A DNA stretch of 64,000 bases from Flavitalea plasmicola. GTDB lineage: Bacteria; Bacteroidota; Bacteroidia; Chitinophagales; Chitinophagaceae. Made by a program: the position numbers and the translations under genes. The notes under the pieces were generated by a model. That model saw nothing but the letters and a program-made list of their open reading frames with translations, had not been told where the DNA came from and did not search any database. Positions 42,883 through 50,535 of the stretch are shown one piece after another (positions within the stretch are counted from its first letter, which is position 1; every line of letters starts with the position of its first letter). The stretch spans positions 744,001-808,000 of the forward strand of contig NZ_JAUOTO010000001.1 in the NCBI RefSeq assembly GCF_030546645.1, given 5' to 3'.

Positions 42883-44232
42883 ATGATCAGCAGGGAAGAT
42901 ATAGTACGCGACCTGAAAGAGTTCATCTCATTCCCCAGCGTAAGCGCCGACAGCAGCCAGCAGCAGGCCATGTTCGATTGCGCCAGCTGGCTGGCAGGCC
43001 ATCTGTACGAGATAGGTATGCAGCGGACAAAGGTCCTGCCGACCTCGGCACACCCGGTGGTATATGGAGAATATATGATCGACGCCGCATTACCTACGAT
43101 CCTCTTCTATGGACACTATGACGTCACACCCGTCGATCCGTTGAATAAATGGGATACGCCACCCTTCCGGCCGGCTATCAAAGGCGACTATATTGTCGGC
43201 CGGGGGGCTTCGGATGACAAAGGCCAGCTGTTCACCCATATCAAGGCGGTAGCAAAGCTTCTACAGGAAGGACGCCTGCCGGTGAACGTCAAGTTCCTCA
43301 TCGAAGGCGCCGAAGAGATCGGCAGCGTAGGACTGGAAGAATTTGTAGCGCAGCACAAAACGCTACTGCGATGTGACGCCGTTGTGGTGTCCGATACTAA
43401 GATGGTAGGGCCGGGACAACCGGCCATTACTTACTCCTTACGCGGCTCCGTCAAAGTAGAGGTAACGCTGCGGACCATGGCCAAAGACCTTCATTCAGGA
43501 ACATTTGGCGGCTACGTTCCCAACGCGGCCATAAAAATGGCGGAGTTCATCGCAGGGCTGCACGATAAGGACAACGCTATAGCCATTCCGGGGTTCTACG
43601 AGGACGTACGGGACCCGTCGCCCGCAGAAAGAGCTTTTGTCGCCGCGAATGGCATCGGCAATGCTGCCCTCATGCAGGAGGCGGAAGCCTTCGCCCCCTG
43701 GGGAGAAAGCCGCTTTTCCATGTACGAGCGGATCTCCAGCCGCCCTTCGCTGGAAGTCACCGGGATAACGGCAGGCTACCAGGGAAAAGGATTTAAGGAA
43801 GTCATTCCCGCGGTCGCCTCCGTTAAGCTTAATTTCCGCCTGGTACCCGACCAGGAACCCGGGCGGATATCAAAATTATTGGAGCAGCATGTCAGGAATG
43901 AAGTCAAAGACGCGGACGTGAAGATCACCTATGGCGCTGTTGGTTATCCCGTCATCATCCCCCGGAATAATTTTTACGTCCGTGCGGCCGCACTTGCCTG
44001 CGAAAAGGTTTTCCGGCGAAAGCCCCGGTTCCTCCGCAACGGCGGATCCATTGGAGCCGTGGATTATCTCTACACCATCCTGGGTGTTCCTGTGGTATTG
44101 TTGGGATTTGCCCGGGCCGACGACAACATGCACGCACCCAATGAAAAATTCTATCTGCCCGATTTTTTCAAAGGCATCGACACCATCCGGCAATTCCTGC
44201 AATTGGTGGCTTCCGGAATGCCTAAAGCATAA
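42883..44232 (+). CDS. M20-family metallopeptidase (dipeptidase type)
   Basis: 449 residues with all di-zinc ligands of M20 peptidases: H78 and D80 in GHYDV, D111 in GASDDKG, E144/E145 in EGAEEIGS, D171 in VVSDT, and H417 in DDNMHAPNE. The dimerisation domain lies at about 195-310. These enzymes cleave dipeptides or C-terminal residues of small peptides in the cytosol. It starts 4 bp after the OmpA-like gene and ends 4 bp before the amidohydrolase, so it is firmly within the sigma54-linked operon and may process or recycle a peptide product. Confidence 0.93.
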   Translation: MISREDIVRDLKEFISFPSVSADSSQQQAMFDCASWLAGHLYEIGMQRTKVLPTSAHPVVYGEYMIDAALPTILFYGHYDVTPVDPLNKWDTPPFRPAIKGDYIVGRGASDDKGQLFTHIKAVAKLLQEGRLPVNVKFLIEGAEEIGSVGLEEFVAQHKTLLRCDAVVVSDTKMVGPGQPAITYSLRGSVKVEVTLRTMAKDLHSGTFGGYVPNAAIKMAEFIAGLHDKDNAIAIPGFYEDVRDPSPAERAFVAANGIGNAALMQEAEAFAPWGESRFSMYERISSRPSLEVTGITAGYQGKGFKEVIPAVASVKLNFRLVPDQEPGRISKLLEQHVRNEVKDADVKITYGAVGYPVIIPRNNFYVRAAALACEKVFRRKPRFLRNGGSIGAVDYLYTILGVPVVLLGFARADDNMHAPNEKFYLPDFFKGIDTIRQFLQLVASGMPKA

Positions 44233-44236
44233 TAGT

Positions 44237-45058
44237 ATGTCAACCCTCATCATCGACAGCCATTGCCATGCCGGCAAAGGCGACGGCCTCTCGGGACCTT
44301 GGGATACCAATGCTCCCCTGAAAGATTATCTGCAATGGTGTAACGACGCCGGCGTGCACAGGACCGTGTTATTTGCCGCGCTGCATGCGGACTACGCCCG
44401 GGCCAACTTTGAAGTGGCTAACATCGTGCGCAGCGATCCCGGCCGTTTCTACGGATATGCTTTCCTGGATGCCGAAAGGGATAAAGGCCGCATACATAGC
44501 ATGGTACGCACCGCCGTCGAGGAATATCATTTCTGCGGGATAAAGGTCCATCGCCATGATGCGCCCATTTCCAGAGAGATCTGCGCGGCAGCCCGGCAGT
44601 TCAGGTTGCCCGTACTTTATGACGTGACAGGAGAGATAGCCACCGTCGAATTGCTCGCCACCGAATATCCCGATATCAATTTTATCATCCCCCACCTGGG
44701 CACCTTTTCCGATAATTGGAGCTGGCAGCTGAGTTTCATCGACCACCTGGTCCGGCATCCCAATATATATACCGATAGCTCCGGAGTAAAACGATTCGAT
44801 CTGTTCAAAATGGCTTATGAAAGAGCCGGCGCCCATAAGATCCTCTTCGGTTCCGACGGCCCCTGGCTCCACCCCGGCGTCGAGCTGGCCAAGATCCTGT
44901 ACCTGAAAGCATCCCCCGAAGAAGAAGCCCTCATGCTCTCCGGCAACTTCCTGCGCCTGACCAGGCAAGCCCGATCACACCAACGCCAACGCCAAAACCA
45001 ATACCATCTACACAATCAACACCTCACCAAACCCCCACTCGCAACGGCACGACTGTAG
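44237..45058 (+). CDS. TIM-barrel amidohydrolase (metal-dependent hydrolase)
   Basis: 273 residues from ATG 44237. It shows the amidohydrolase_2 pattern: DSHCHAG with H9 and H11, GIKVHRHDAP, FIIPHLGTFS, and LFGSDGPW with the terminal Asp ligand. The family hydrolyses or decarboxylates small cyclic or amide substrates; the actual one is unknown. The last about 30 residues are an atypical Gln/His/Leu/Arg-rich tail (RQRQNQYHLHNQHL) coded by C/A-rich DNA, and the stop codon's last base is the first base of structured element copy 2. It is the last gene of the block. Confidence 0.87.
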   Translation: MSTLIIDSHCHAGKGDGLSGPWDTNAPLKDYLQWCNDAGVHRTVLFAALHADYARANFEVANIVRSDPGRFYGYAFLDAERDKGRIHSMVRTAVEEYHFCGIKVHRHDAPISREICAAARQFRLPVLYDVTGEIATVELLATEYPDINFIIPHLGTFSDNWSWQLSFIDHLVRHPNIYTDSSGVKRFDLFKMAYERAGAHKILFGSDGPWLHPGVELAKILYLKASPEEEALMLSGNFLRLTRQARSHQRQRQNQYHLHNQHLTKPPLATARL

Positions 45059-45194
45059 GCAGCTATATGTCTGAAGGCGCCTTATCTTTCATACGGTAGG
45101 GACATATTATGCAGCTGAGCATCAGTCTCCGCAGACAATGTCCTAATGCTGATCGGAGATTGAAAGTACAGCGCCGGAAGACTATATAGCTGCC
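45058..45194. repeat. 137-bp structured element, copy 2
   Basis: Ends GGCAGCTATATG (45058-45069) and TATATAGCTGCC (45183-45194) pair over 12 positions (11 Watson-Crick plus one G-T). Inner helices are GGCGC/GCGCC (45076-45080 with 45171-45175) and CTTTCA/TGAAAG (45086-45091 with 45161-45166), plus a candidate ATCAG/CTGAT pair. Compared with copy 1 the 34-base left arm differs at 4 and the right arm at 5 positions, all within helices and all pairing-compatible, while the internal loops (GAA/GGA and CTTAT/TACA) are identical. It has the same orientation as copy 1, about 10.1 kb away. The A/C-rich flanks are also shared. Confidence 0.75.
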
Positions 45195-45252
45195 GGCAAT
45201 GAAAAACCTAAAACCAGAAAAACCAGAAAAACCAAAAAACCCGCAAGCCCCC

Positions 45253-45260
45253 TACCTTTA
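45253..45260 (+). promoter_or_regulatory. -7 element just before the VOC gene
   Basis: TACCTTTA ends four bases before the ATG at 45265. With a Bacteroidota start site about 5-7 bases downstream of the -7 box, the mRNA would be leaderless or nearly so. Confidence 0.4.
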
Positions 45261-45264
45261 CCCC

Positions 45265-45657
45265 ATGAAACAATTCATCGCCAACATCACCCTCCTGGTC
45301 AAAGACTACGACGAAGCCATCGCGTTTTACACCCGTAAGCTCAGCTTCGACCTCGTCGAAGATACCCGCCTCACCGAAACCAAACGGTGGGTGCTCGTCG
45401 CACCCAAAGGCTCGAAAGAAACCCGCCTGCTCCTGGCAAAAGCCGATGGCGAAGACCAACAGGCGGCAATAGGCCGTCAGACTGGTGGCCGCGTCGCCTT
45501 CTTCCTGTTTACCGACGATCTCCAAAGGGACTATCTCCAAATGCAAAACAACGGCGTTCGCTTTATCCGACTACCCGAGACGCAACCCTACGGCACGGTG
45601 GCCGTTTTCGAAGACCTGTACGGCAATCAATGGGACTTATTGCAGCCGGCAAATTAG
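45265..45657 (+). CDS. VOC (glyoxalase/bleomycin resistance) family protein
   Basis: 130 residues from ATG 45265 with the paired beta-alpha-beta modules of the VOC fold: FIANITLLVKDYDEAIAFYTRKLSFDL and VAFFLFTDDLQRDYLQMQNNGVRF, ending AVFEDLYGNQWDLLQP with the typical metal-site Glu region. These proteins isomerise, break or sequester small electrophiles or drugs; substrate unknown. An upstream in-frame start at 45199 would add an unlikely Lys/Pro leader lying in the A-rich flank of structured element copy 2. The next gene starts 15 bp downstream. Confidence 0.88.
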   Translation: MKQFIANITLLVKDYDEAIAFYTRKLSFDLVEDTRLTETKRWVLVAPKGSKETRLLLAKADGEDQQAAIGRQTGGRVAFFLFTDDLQRDYLQMQNNGVRFIRLPETQPYGTVAVFEDLYGNQWDLLQPAN

Positions 45658-45665
45658 TACCTTTA
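45658..45665 (+). promoter_or_regulatory. -7 element just before the AraC-type gene
   Basis: TACCTTTA ends seven bases before ATG 45673, the same octamer and nearly the same spacing as for the VOC gene. It overlaps the end of the VOC gene (stop 45655-45657 is adjacent). Confidence 0.4.
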
Positions 45666-45672
45666 CCCCGGC

Positions 45673-46578
45673 ATGGAAGATCGGCAACACATACAGTTAG
45701 AAAAAGGCACCATGGACTACACCGTCTGGGAGTTCGACGATATCCGCATGGGTCATGGCGTCATGAAGTTCGAAGAATATATCAGCCGTCCCGCCAGCAG
45801 CACAAATGACGTGGTCCGCCTCCATTTTGGCCTGAAAGGCAATTACAGCTTTACCTATCGGCAACTGAATAAGACCTATGACCTCATTGGAGGCCACCAC
45901 AACATCATGTACTCGAAAACGTTCGACATGGTAGTGGAGAACAGGACATTGGAACTGGAGACCTTTGGCGTTCAGTTCCCCGCGGCCATGTTCATCCGGT
46001 TCACCCAGAACGGGGACGATCAGCTTAAAAGATTCTCCGATGAGATCCTGAAAGGCAACAGCGCCATGCTGTCCGAAGAGTGGGGCGCCGTCGATACGAA
46101 TATCCAGCAGGTCATACAGCAGATCATCCATTGTAATTACGCCGATCAGCTTAAAAAACTTTTCCTCCTTTCAAAAAGTATCGAGCTGCTGGTCCTGTCC
46201 GCAGAAGCATGCAAATCTGCCGCCGGCAAAAAAGAAACCTTTATTAAGAGCAAGACCGATAAGGAGAAATTGATCGCCGTACGTGACCTGATCAATGAAA
46301 GGCTGCATTGCCCGCCCAACCTTTCGGAAATAGCCAGGACAGTGGGACTGAATGAATATAAGCTCAAACGGGGCTTTAAAGAGACTTTCAACAGTACTGT
46401 ATTCGGCTATCTCACGGAGCAACGCCTGCAGCTTGCCTGGCAATACCTGCGCGATACGGAAAAGACGGCGGCCGAGATCTCCTATGAGCTAGGCTACGCC
46501 ACTCCTCAGCATTTCAACAATGCATTCAGGAAGAAGTTTGGCATCACCCCTTATTCCGTCCGCAACACACGCAGGTGA
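45673..46578 (+). CDS. AraC-family regulator
   Basis: 301 residues. The N-terminal about 190 residues are a variable sensor region. The C-terminal AraC DNA-binding domain (about 200-300) reads LSEIARTVGLNEYKLKRGFKETF and ISYELGYATPQHFNNAFRKKFGITP, with both helix-turn-helices intact. The class resembles PchR-like regulators. It starts 15 bp after the VOC gene but has its own -7 box. Target unknown; the VOC gene is a candidate. It converges on the LytTR regulator with only 18 bp between. Confidence 0.9.
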   Translation: MEDRQHIQLEKGTMDYTVWEFDDIRMGHGVMKFEEYISRPASSTNDVVRLHFGLKGNYSFTYRQLNKTYDLIGGHHNIMYSKTFDMVVENRTLELETFGVQFPAAMFIRFTQNGDDQLKRFSDEILKGNSAMLSEEWGAVDTNIQQVIQQIIHCNYADQLKKLFLLSKSIELLVLSAEACKSAAGKKETFIKSKTDKEKLIAVRDLINERLHCPPNLSEIARTVGLNEYKLKRGFKETFNSTVFGYLTEQRLQLAWQYLRDTEKTAAEISYELGYATPQHFNNAFRKKFGITPYSVRNTRR

Positions 46579-46596
46579 TCCGCAAAATAGCGTAAT

Positions 46597-47292
46597 TTAT
46601 CTTTTCAGCATCCTGTCCCGGATTATCTCCTTGATCACCGCCTCCTGGAGATTCTGGCTGATGACCACCCTGGTCTTACCCAGGTTGATCTCATTGGCTT
46701 CAATGCTTTTTACTTTATTGATATTGATGATGGTGGATTTATGGATCTTCAGGAAGTGCTTCGCCGGCAACTGCCCGTCGATACCCTTGATCGTAAGATG
46801 GACGATCAGTTTCCTCGTTTCCGTATGCAACACCACATAGTTGAGCATGGCTTCCACAAAGATCAGCTCGTCATACAGCACTTTTTCGATCCTCCCGTCG
46901 CATTTTACAAAAAAATGATCGGCCGAGGCAGGGGCAGCGCAGTATTCACGGGCCTTATTGCAGGCTTTCAGGAATCTTTCAAAAGAGATGGGCTTGACAA
47001 GGTAATCCAGGACATCCAGCTCGTATCCTTCGATGGCATATTCGGTATAGGCCGTTGTGAGGATCGTGGGGGGCACCGCCGGTAAGGAACGTAAGAACTC
47101 GATGCCGCTCATCTTCGGCATATCGACGTCCATGAACATAAGGTCCACCCGCTGGCTGTTGAGCAGTGCATTTGCTTTTAAGGGATTTTCCGCCTTTCCC
47201 ACCAATTGAAGGAAGTCAATGTCTTCGATGTATTCCTCCAGCAGTTTGCGGGCCCCCGGTTCGTCATCTACGATGATACACTGTAAGTTCAT
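46597..47292 (-). CDS. LytTR-type response regulator
   Basis: 231 residues: a receiver domain with acidic pair DDE at 9-11, phospho-acceptor D55 in FMDVDMP, and Thr/Lys switch residues (TTAYTEYA, LVKPI). A LytTR DNA-binding domain follows at about 130-231 (FVKCDGRIEKVLYDELIFVEA, FLKIHKSTIINI). The ATG overlaps the kinase stop by 4 bp, so it is the partner of the LytS-like kinase encoded just upstream. Confidence 0.95.
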   Translation of the reverse strand: MNLQCIIVDDEPGARKLLEEYIEDIDFLQLVGKAENPLKANALLNSQRVDLMFMDVDMPKMSGIEFLRSLPAVPPTILTTAYTEYAIEGYELDVLDYLVKPISFERFLKACNKAREYCAAPASADHFFVKCDGRIEKVLYDELIFVEAMLNYVVLHTETRKLIVHLTIKGIDGQLPAKHFLKIHKSTIININKVKSIEANEINLGKTRVVISQNLQEAVIKEIIRDRMLKR

Positions 47293-48296
47293 GATAATTG
47301 CAGGTTTAGAGTGACTTCATAAATATGTTCATTGTCTACGATATCCAGTGCATGTTTGTCGGGATAAAGCAAGGCCATCCTGCGCCTGGCATTGGCGATC
47401 CCGATGCCTTTATGCCCGATGCCGCCGCCTTTTCCCCCTTCCCGTGTATTCATACAGGTGAAGAGGAGGCCCTGCTCCCTTTTTTCAAATCGGATATGCA
47501 CTTTGTTCTCTTTTTCGTCGCTGTCGCTGACATATTTGAAAGCATTTTCGATAAAGGCGATGAACAGCAGCGGAGCAATAAGGAACCCTGTCACATTCTC
47601 TCCGATGGACAGACAGACCTGCAGGCTGCTTTCCTTTCTTGCCTGTTGAATGGCAACATAGTTCTTTATATAGCCCATTTCCTTATCCACACTGATATAA
47701 TGGGTGTTGCAATCATACAGCTGGTAACGCAGCATTTCGGAAAAGCTGAGCAGCATATTCCGGGCGGTAGGGTTTCGCTTATCAATATGCGCATAAATGG
47801 AATTGATGGAGTTGAAAAGAAAATGAGGGTTGAATTGCGCGTTTAAAAAGTCAAGCTCCGCCTTGATCTTTTCCTTCTCCATTTCGCCCATATGTTTACG
47901 CAGGCGCAGCTGGTCCAGCGCCAGCTTGAAAGAAAGGATGCCGATCACCCAGATCGAAATATTCAGCAGCGACGAATAAAAGATGTCCGTCACCGGAGGT
48001 TGTGCGCCACGCGCTGAAAAGAAGTGGTTGTTCATATAGATCACCAGCGGCACGCGCAGAATGGCCGTGACAACAATGCCCGATACAAGCAACATACCGA
48101 AGCCAACATATTTTTTCCGGTACAGGAAAGTCGGAATGGCATAACCAACATGGAAATAGTAGTTGGCCGCTATGAAGAGCAGGTAGCAAAATTGAATGGT
48201 CCATGTCTTTGACAGCGTAAAAGCCCTGTTCTGGAGCACCAATACCCAGAAGAGATACAAAGCCGCCCACCATAAAAAATCGATCCGCTTGCCCAT
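47289..48296 (-). CDS. LytS/YehU-type sensor histidine kinase
   Basis: 335 residues with four predicted TM helices (about 10-125), then the His_kinase domain with H158 in NAQFNPHFLFNSINSIYAHI and an ATPase region (LLFIAFIENAFKYVSD, GIGHKGIGIANARRRMALLY). It is the usual Bacteroidota LytS-like partner and is coupled to the LytTR regulator by an ATGA overlap. No dedicated sensor domain is present beyond the membrane bundle. The stimulus is unknown. Confidence 0.94.
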   Translation of the reverse strand: MGKRIDFLWWAALYLFWVLVLQNRAFTLSKTWTIQFCYLLFIAANYYFHVGYAIPTFLYRKKYVGFGMLLVSGIVVTAILRVPLVIYMNNHFFSARGAQPPVTDIFYSSLLNISIWVIGILSFKLALDQLRLRKHMGEMEKEKIKAELDFLNAQFNPHFLFNSINSIYAHIDKRNPTARNMLLSFSEMLRYQLYDCNTHYISVDKEMGYIKNYVAIQQARKESSLQVCLSIGENVTGFLIAPLLFIAFIENAFKYVSDSDEKENKVHIRFEKREQGLLFTCMNTREGGKGGGIGHKGIGIANARRRMALLYPDKHALDIVDNEHIYEVTLNLQLS

Positions 48297-48484
48297 TGGA
48301 ATTAGTTACGGAGTCAAATTTAAACCCTTTCCGCACCCTTTTCTGGCGGTTTTACACCATTTATGAAAATTCCTTGATGAACGAATAGGCATAGATGATC
48401 ATGCCAGGAGCATACTTCATGTAAATGATTGTGCAGCCATCGGGGATTCTTTTTCTTTTGTACCAGCATTTTAAAAAAAACGAC

Positions 48485-49495
48485 ATGAAACAAGACGACA
48501 GGATCCACAGCGACCATAATGACGACGGCATTGACCGCAAGGGATTTATCAAATGTATGGCCTGGGCAGGCACAGGTGTGTTATGGCTGATGAGCGGGGG
48601 CAGCCTGAAGGCATTGGGAATGAGCCAACTATTGGATAAGCATACAGGTCGCCTTAAGGAGGGCCTCATCCTCCCTCCCAGCGATTTCAGCTTTGTCCAG
48701 ATCAGCGATAGCCATATTGGGTTCAACAAGCCCGCCAACCCCGATGTGACAGGCACCCTGCAGGCGGCCATCGGGAAGATCAATGCCATGCCCAACGCGC
48801 CCTCTTTTGTTTTGCACACCGGCGACCTTTCCCATCTTGCGCAGGCGGAAGAGTTCGATACCCTGGATCAAATGTTGAAAACAGTAAAGACAGACAGGAT
48901 CTTTTATGTGCCCGGCGAGCATGACGTGCTGAATGACAATGGCAAACAGTTTCTCCAGCGATATGGTAAGGGCACGAAAGGCAATGGCTGGTATAGTTTT
49001 GACAAGAACGGCGTGCATTTCATCGGGCTGGTAAACGTGGTAGATACGGCGGAGGGAGGATTGGGCGTCCTGGGCGATGCGCAATTGGCATGGCTGGAGG
49101 ACGATCTGAAAGGGCAGTCGAATAGCACACCCATCGTCGTATTTGCACACATTCCCCTTTGGGCAGTTTATCCCCAGTGGGGGTGGGGAACCCGGGACAG
49201 CGAACGGGCGTTGTCCTACCTCAGGCGGTTTGGCTCGGTATCCGTATTGAATGGGCATATTCACCAGACGATGTTAAAGGTGGAGGGCAATATCACTTTT
49301 CATACGGCAGCTTCCACCGCCTTCCCTCAACCCCAGCCAGGCATGGCTCCTTCCGCGGGACCGATGAAAGTCCCCGCCGAAAAGCTGCGGGGCCTCCTCG
49401 GCCTCACCAACGTACACTACGTGGAGCATGACCATACATTGGCCATCACGGACACGCCCCTGGCGGAAGCAGCGGGGACAGCGGTCAATTCCTAA
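48485..49495 (+). CDS. Exported calcineurin-like metallophosphoesterase
   Basis: 336 residues from ATG 48485. The N-terminus DRKGFIKCMAWAGTGVLWLM resembles a Tat or uncleaved signal segment. The metallophosphoesterase motifs are complete: QISDSHIGF, HTGDLSH, PGEHD (in place of the usual GNHD), FAHIPLW and NGHIHQ. It is probably periplasmic and hydrolyses phosphoesters or nucleotides. It is followed by YceI and cytochrome c genes at short spacing and probably shares their transcript. An in-frame start at 48425 would put 20 residues ahead of the signal. Confidence 0.88.
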   Translation: MKQDDRIHSDHNDDGIDRKGFIKCMAWAGTGVLWLMSGGSLKALGMSQLLDKHTGRLKEGLILPPSDFSFVQISDSHIGFNKPANPDVTGTLQAAIGKINAMPNAPSFVLHTGDLSHLAQAEEFDTLDQMLKTVKTDRIFYVPGEHDVLNDNGKQFLQRYGKGTKGNGWYSFDKNGVHFIGLVNVVDTAEGGLGVLGDAQLAWLEDDLKGQSNSTPIVVFAHIPLWAVYPQWGWGTRDSERALSYLRRFGSVSVLNGHIHQTMLKVEGNITFHTAASTAFPQPQPGMAPSAGPMKVPAEKLRGLLGLTNVHYVEHDHTLAITDTPLAEAAGTAVNS

Positions 49496-49512
49496 CTCAA
49501 AAGCCAGTTATT

Positions 49513-50043
49513 TTGAAAGCATTGCTATTACAGGTCCTGTGCCTGCTCACAATAATGAATGCAAGGGCCCAGCTCAAACCTGTAGAAGGCCAGTCAGCCA
49601 TAGGATTTACGATCAGGAATTTTGGTATTCGTGTCAGCGGAATGCTGAAAGGCATAGAGGGAAATATCCATTTCGATCCCGCGCGATCAAATGAAGCCGT
49701 CTTCGACATAAATATAGACGCCGGAACCATCAACACGGATAATTCCCTGCGCGACGATCATTTGAAAGGAGAAAGCTACCTGGATATAAAGCATTACCCG
49801 AAAATACACTTTCAGTCCACACGGGTCACCTCTTCCAATAGGACGGGTACCTGGATACTCACGGGACGCCTGACCATCAGGGGGCATGAAAAAGAGATCT
49901 CCTTTCCCTTTTCGGCCGCTGCAACCAACGGTGGCTATCTTTTCAAGGGAACCTTCAGGATCCACCGGAAAGACTTTGAAGTAGGAGGGACCAGCACGAT
50001 CTCGGATGAAATGCAAGTCGACCTGAATGTATTTGCAAATTAA
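49513..50043 (+). CDS. YceI-family periplasmic lipid-binding protein
   Basis: 176 residues with a signal peptide (ALLLQVLCLLTIMNARAQ) and the YceI lipocalin-like barrel (FTIRNFGIRVSGMLKGIEGNIHF, SLRDDHLKGESYLDIKHYPKIHF, LTGRLTIRGHEKEISFPF). YceI proteins bind polyisoprenoid chains such as quinones. TTG 49513 is the likely start: the first in-frame ATG would remove most of the signal peptide. It lies 17 bp after the phosphoesterase gene and 5 bp before a cytochrome c gene, consistent with electron transfer in the envelope. Confidence 0.9.
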   Translation: MKALLLQVLCLLTIMNARAQLKPVEGQSAIGFTIRNFGIRVSGMLKGIEGNIHFDPARSNEAVFDINIDAGTINTDNSLRDDHLKGESYLDIKHYPKIHFQSTRVTSSNRTGTWILTGRLTIRGHEKEISFPFSAAATNGGYLFKGTFRIHRKDFEVGGTSTISDEMQVDLNVFAN

Positions 50044-50048
50044 AGAGC

Positions 50049-50456
50049 ATGAAAAAAAACAACACTCACGTCCTCATTATCGGGATCACCCTCCTCCTGT
50101 TCCTTTGCAGTGCCGCGATCGATCCCCCCAAAAGTGAATACCGGAACCTCAAAGTGTTGCCCGCAAACATAACATCCAAAGCCATGTCGAAGATCATGGT
50201 GGATGAATTTTCAGATGCGCTGGGCGTATCCTGCGGCTTCTGTCATGCCGAAGAAGCAGGCTCGCACCGGCTGGACTATGCCAGTGATGCAAAGCCAGAA
50301 AAGGCGATGGCAAGGATCATGATGCGAATGACCTTGCGGATCAATAAGCAATATTTCAACGGGAAGCATCCGAAGCTGGAAGATCCGGCCCTCGTGATCA
50401 CCTGCAACACCTGTCACAATGGGCAGCCTCATCCGGACAATGTATCATTGAAGTAG
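50049..50456 (+). CDS. Small di-heme-motif c-type cytochrome
   Basis: 135 residues with an N-terminal membrane or signal segment (VLIIGITLLLFLCSA) and two CxxCH heme-binding motifs, CGFCH (62-66) and CNTCH (119-123). The short form resembles the photosynthetic-reaction-centre-cytochrome-like proteins common in Bacteroidota. It is probably periplasmic and exchanges electrons with unknown partners. It follows the YceI gene by 5 bp, so a quinone-linked role is plausible but inferred. Confidence 0.9.
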   Translation: MKKNNTHVLIIGITLLLFLCSAAIDPPKSEYRNLKVLPANITSKAMSKIMVDEFSDALGVSCGFCHAEEAGSHRLDYASDAKPEKAMARIMMRMTLRINKQYFNGKHPKLEDPALVITCNTCHNGQPHPDNVSLK

Positions 50457-50535
50457 CAGGCTGCCAACTCCCAAAATTTTCCTAAAACCACCCGGCTGCC
50501 ATAGCAACCTTATTGATACGGCATTATATTAGGGC

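Noticed and set aside
34931-45194. attL/attR of an integrated phage or ICE
   Set aside because: The repeats are long structured elements with internal inverted symmetry, not short exact att sites. No integrase, tRNA or phage gene lies inside.
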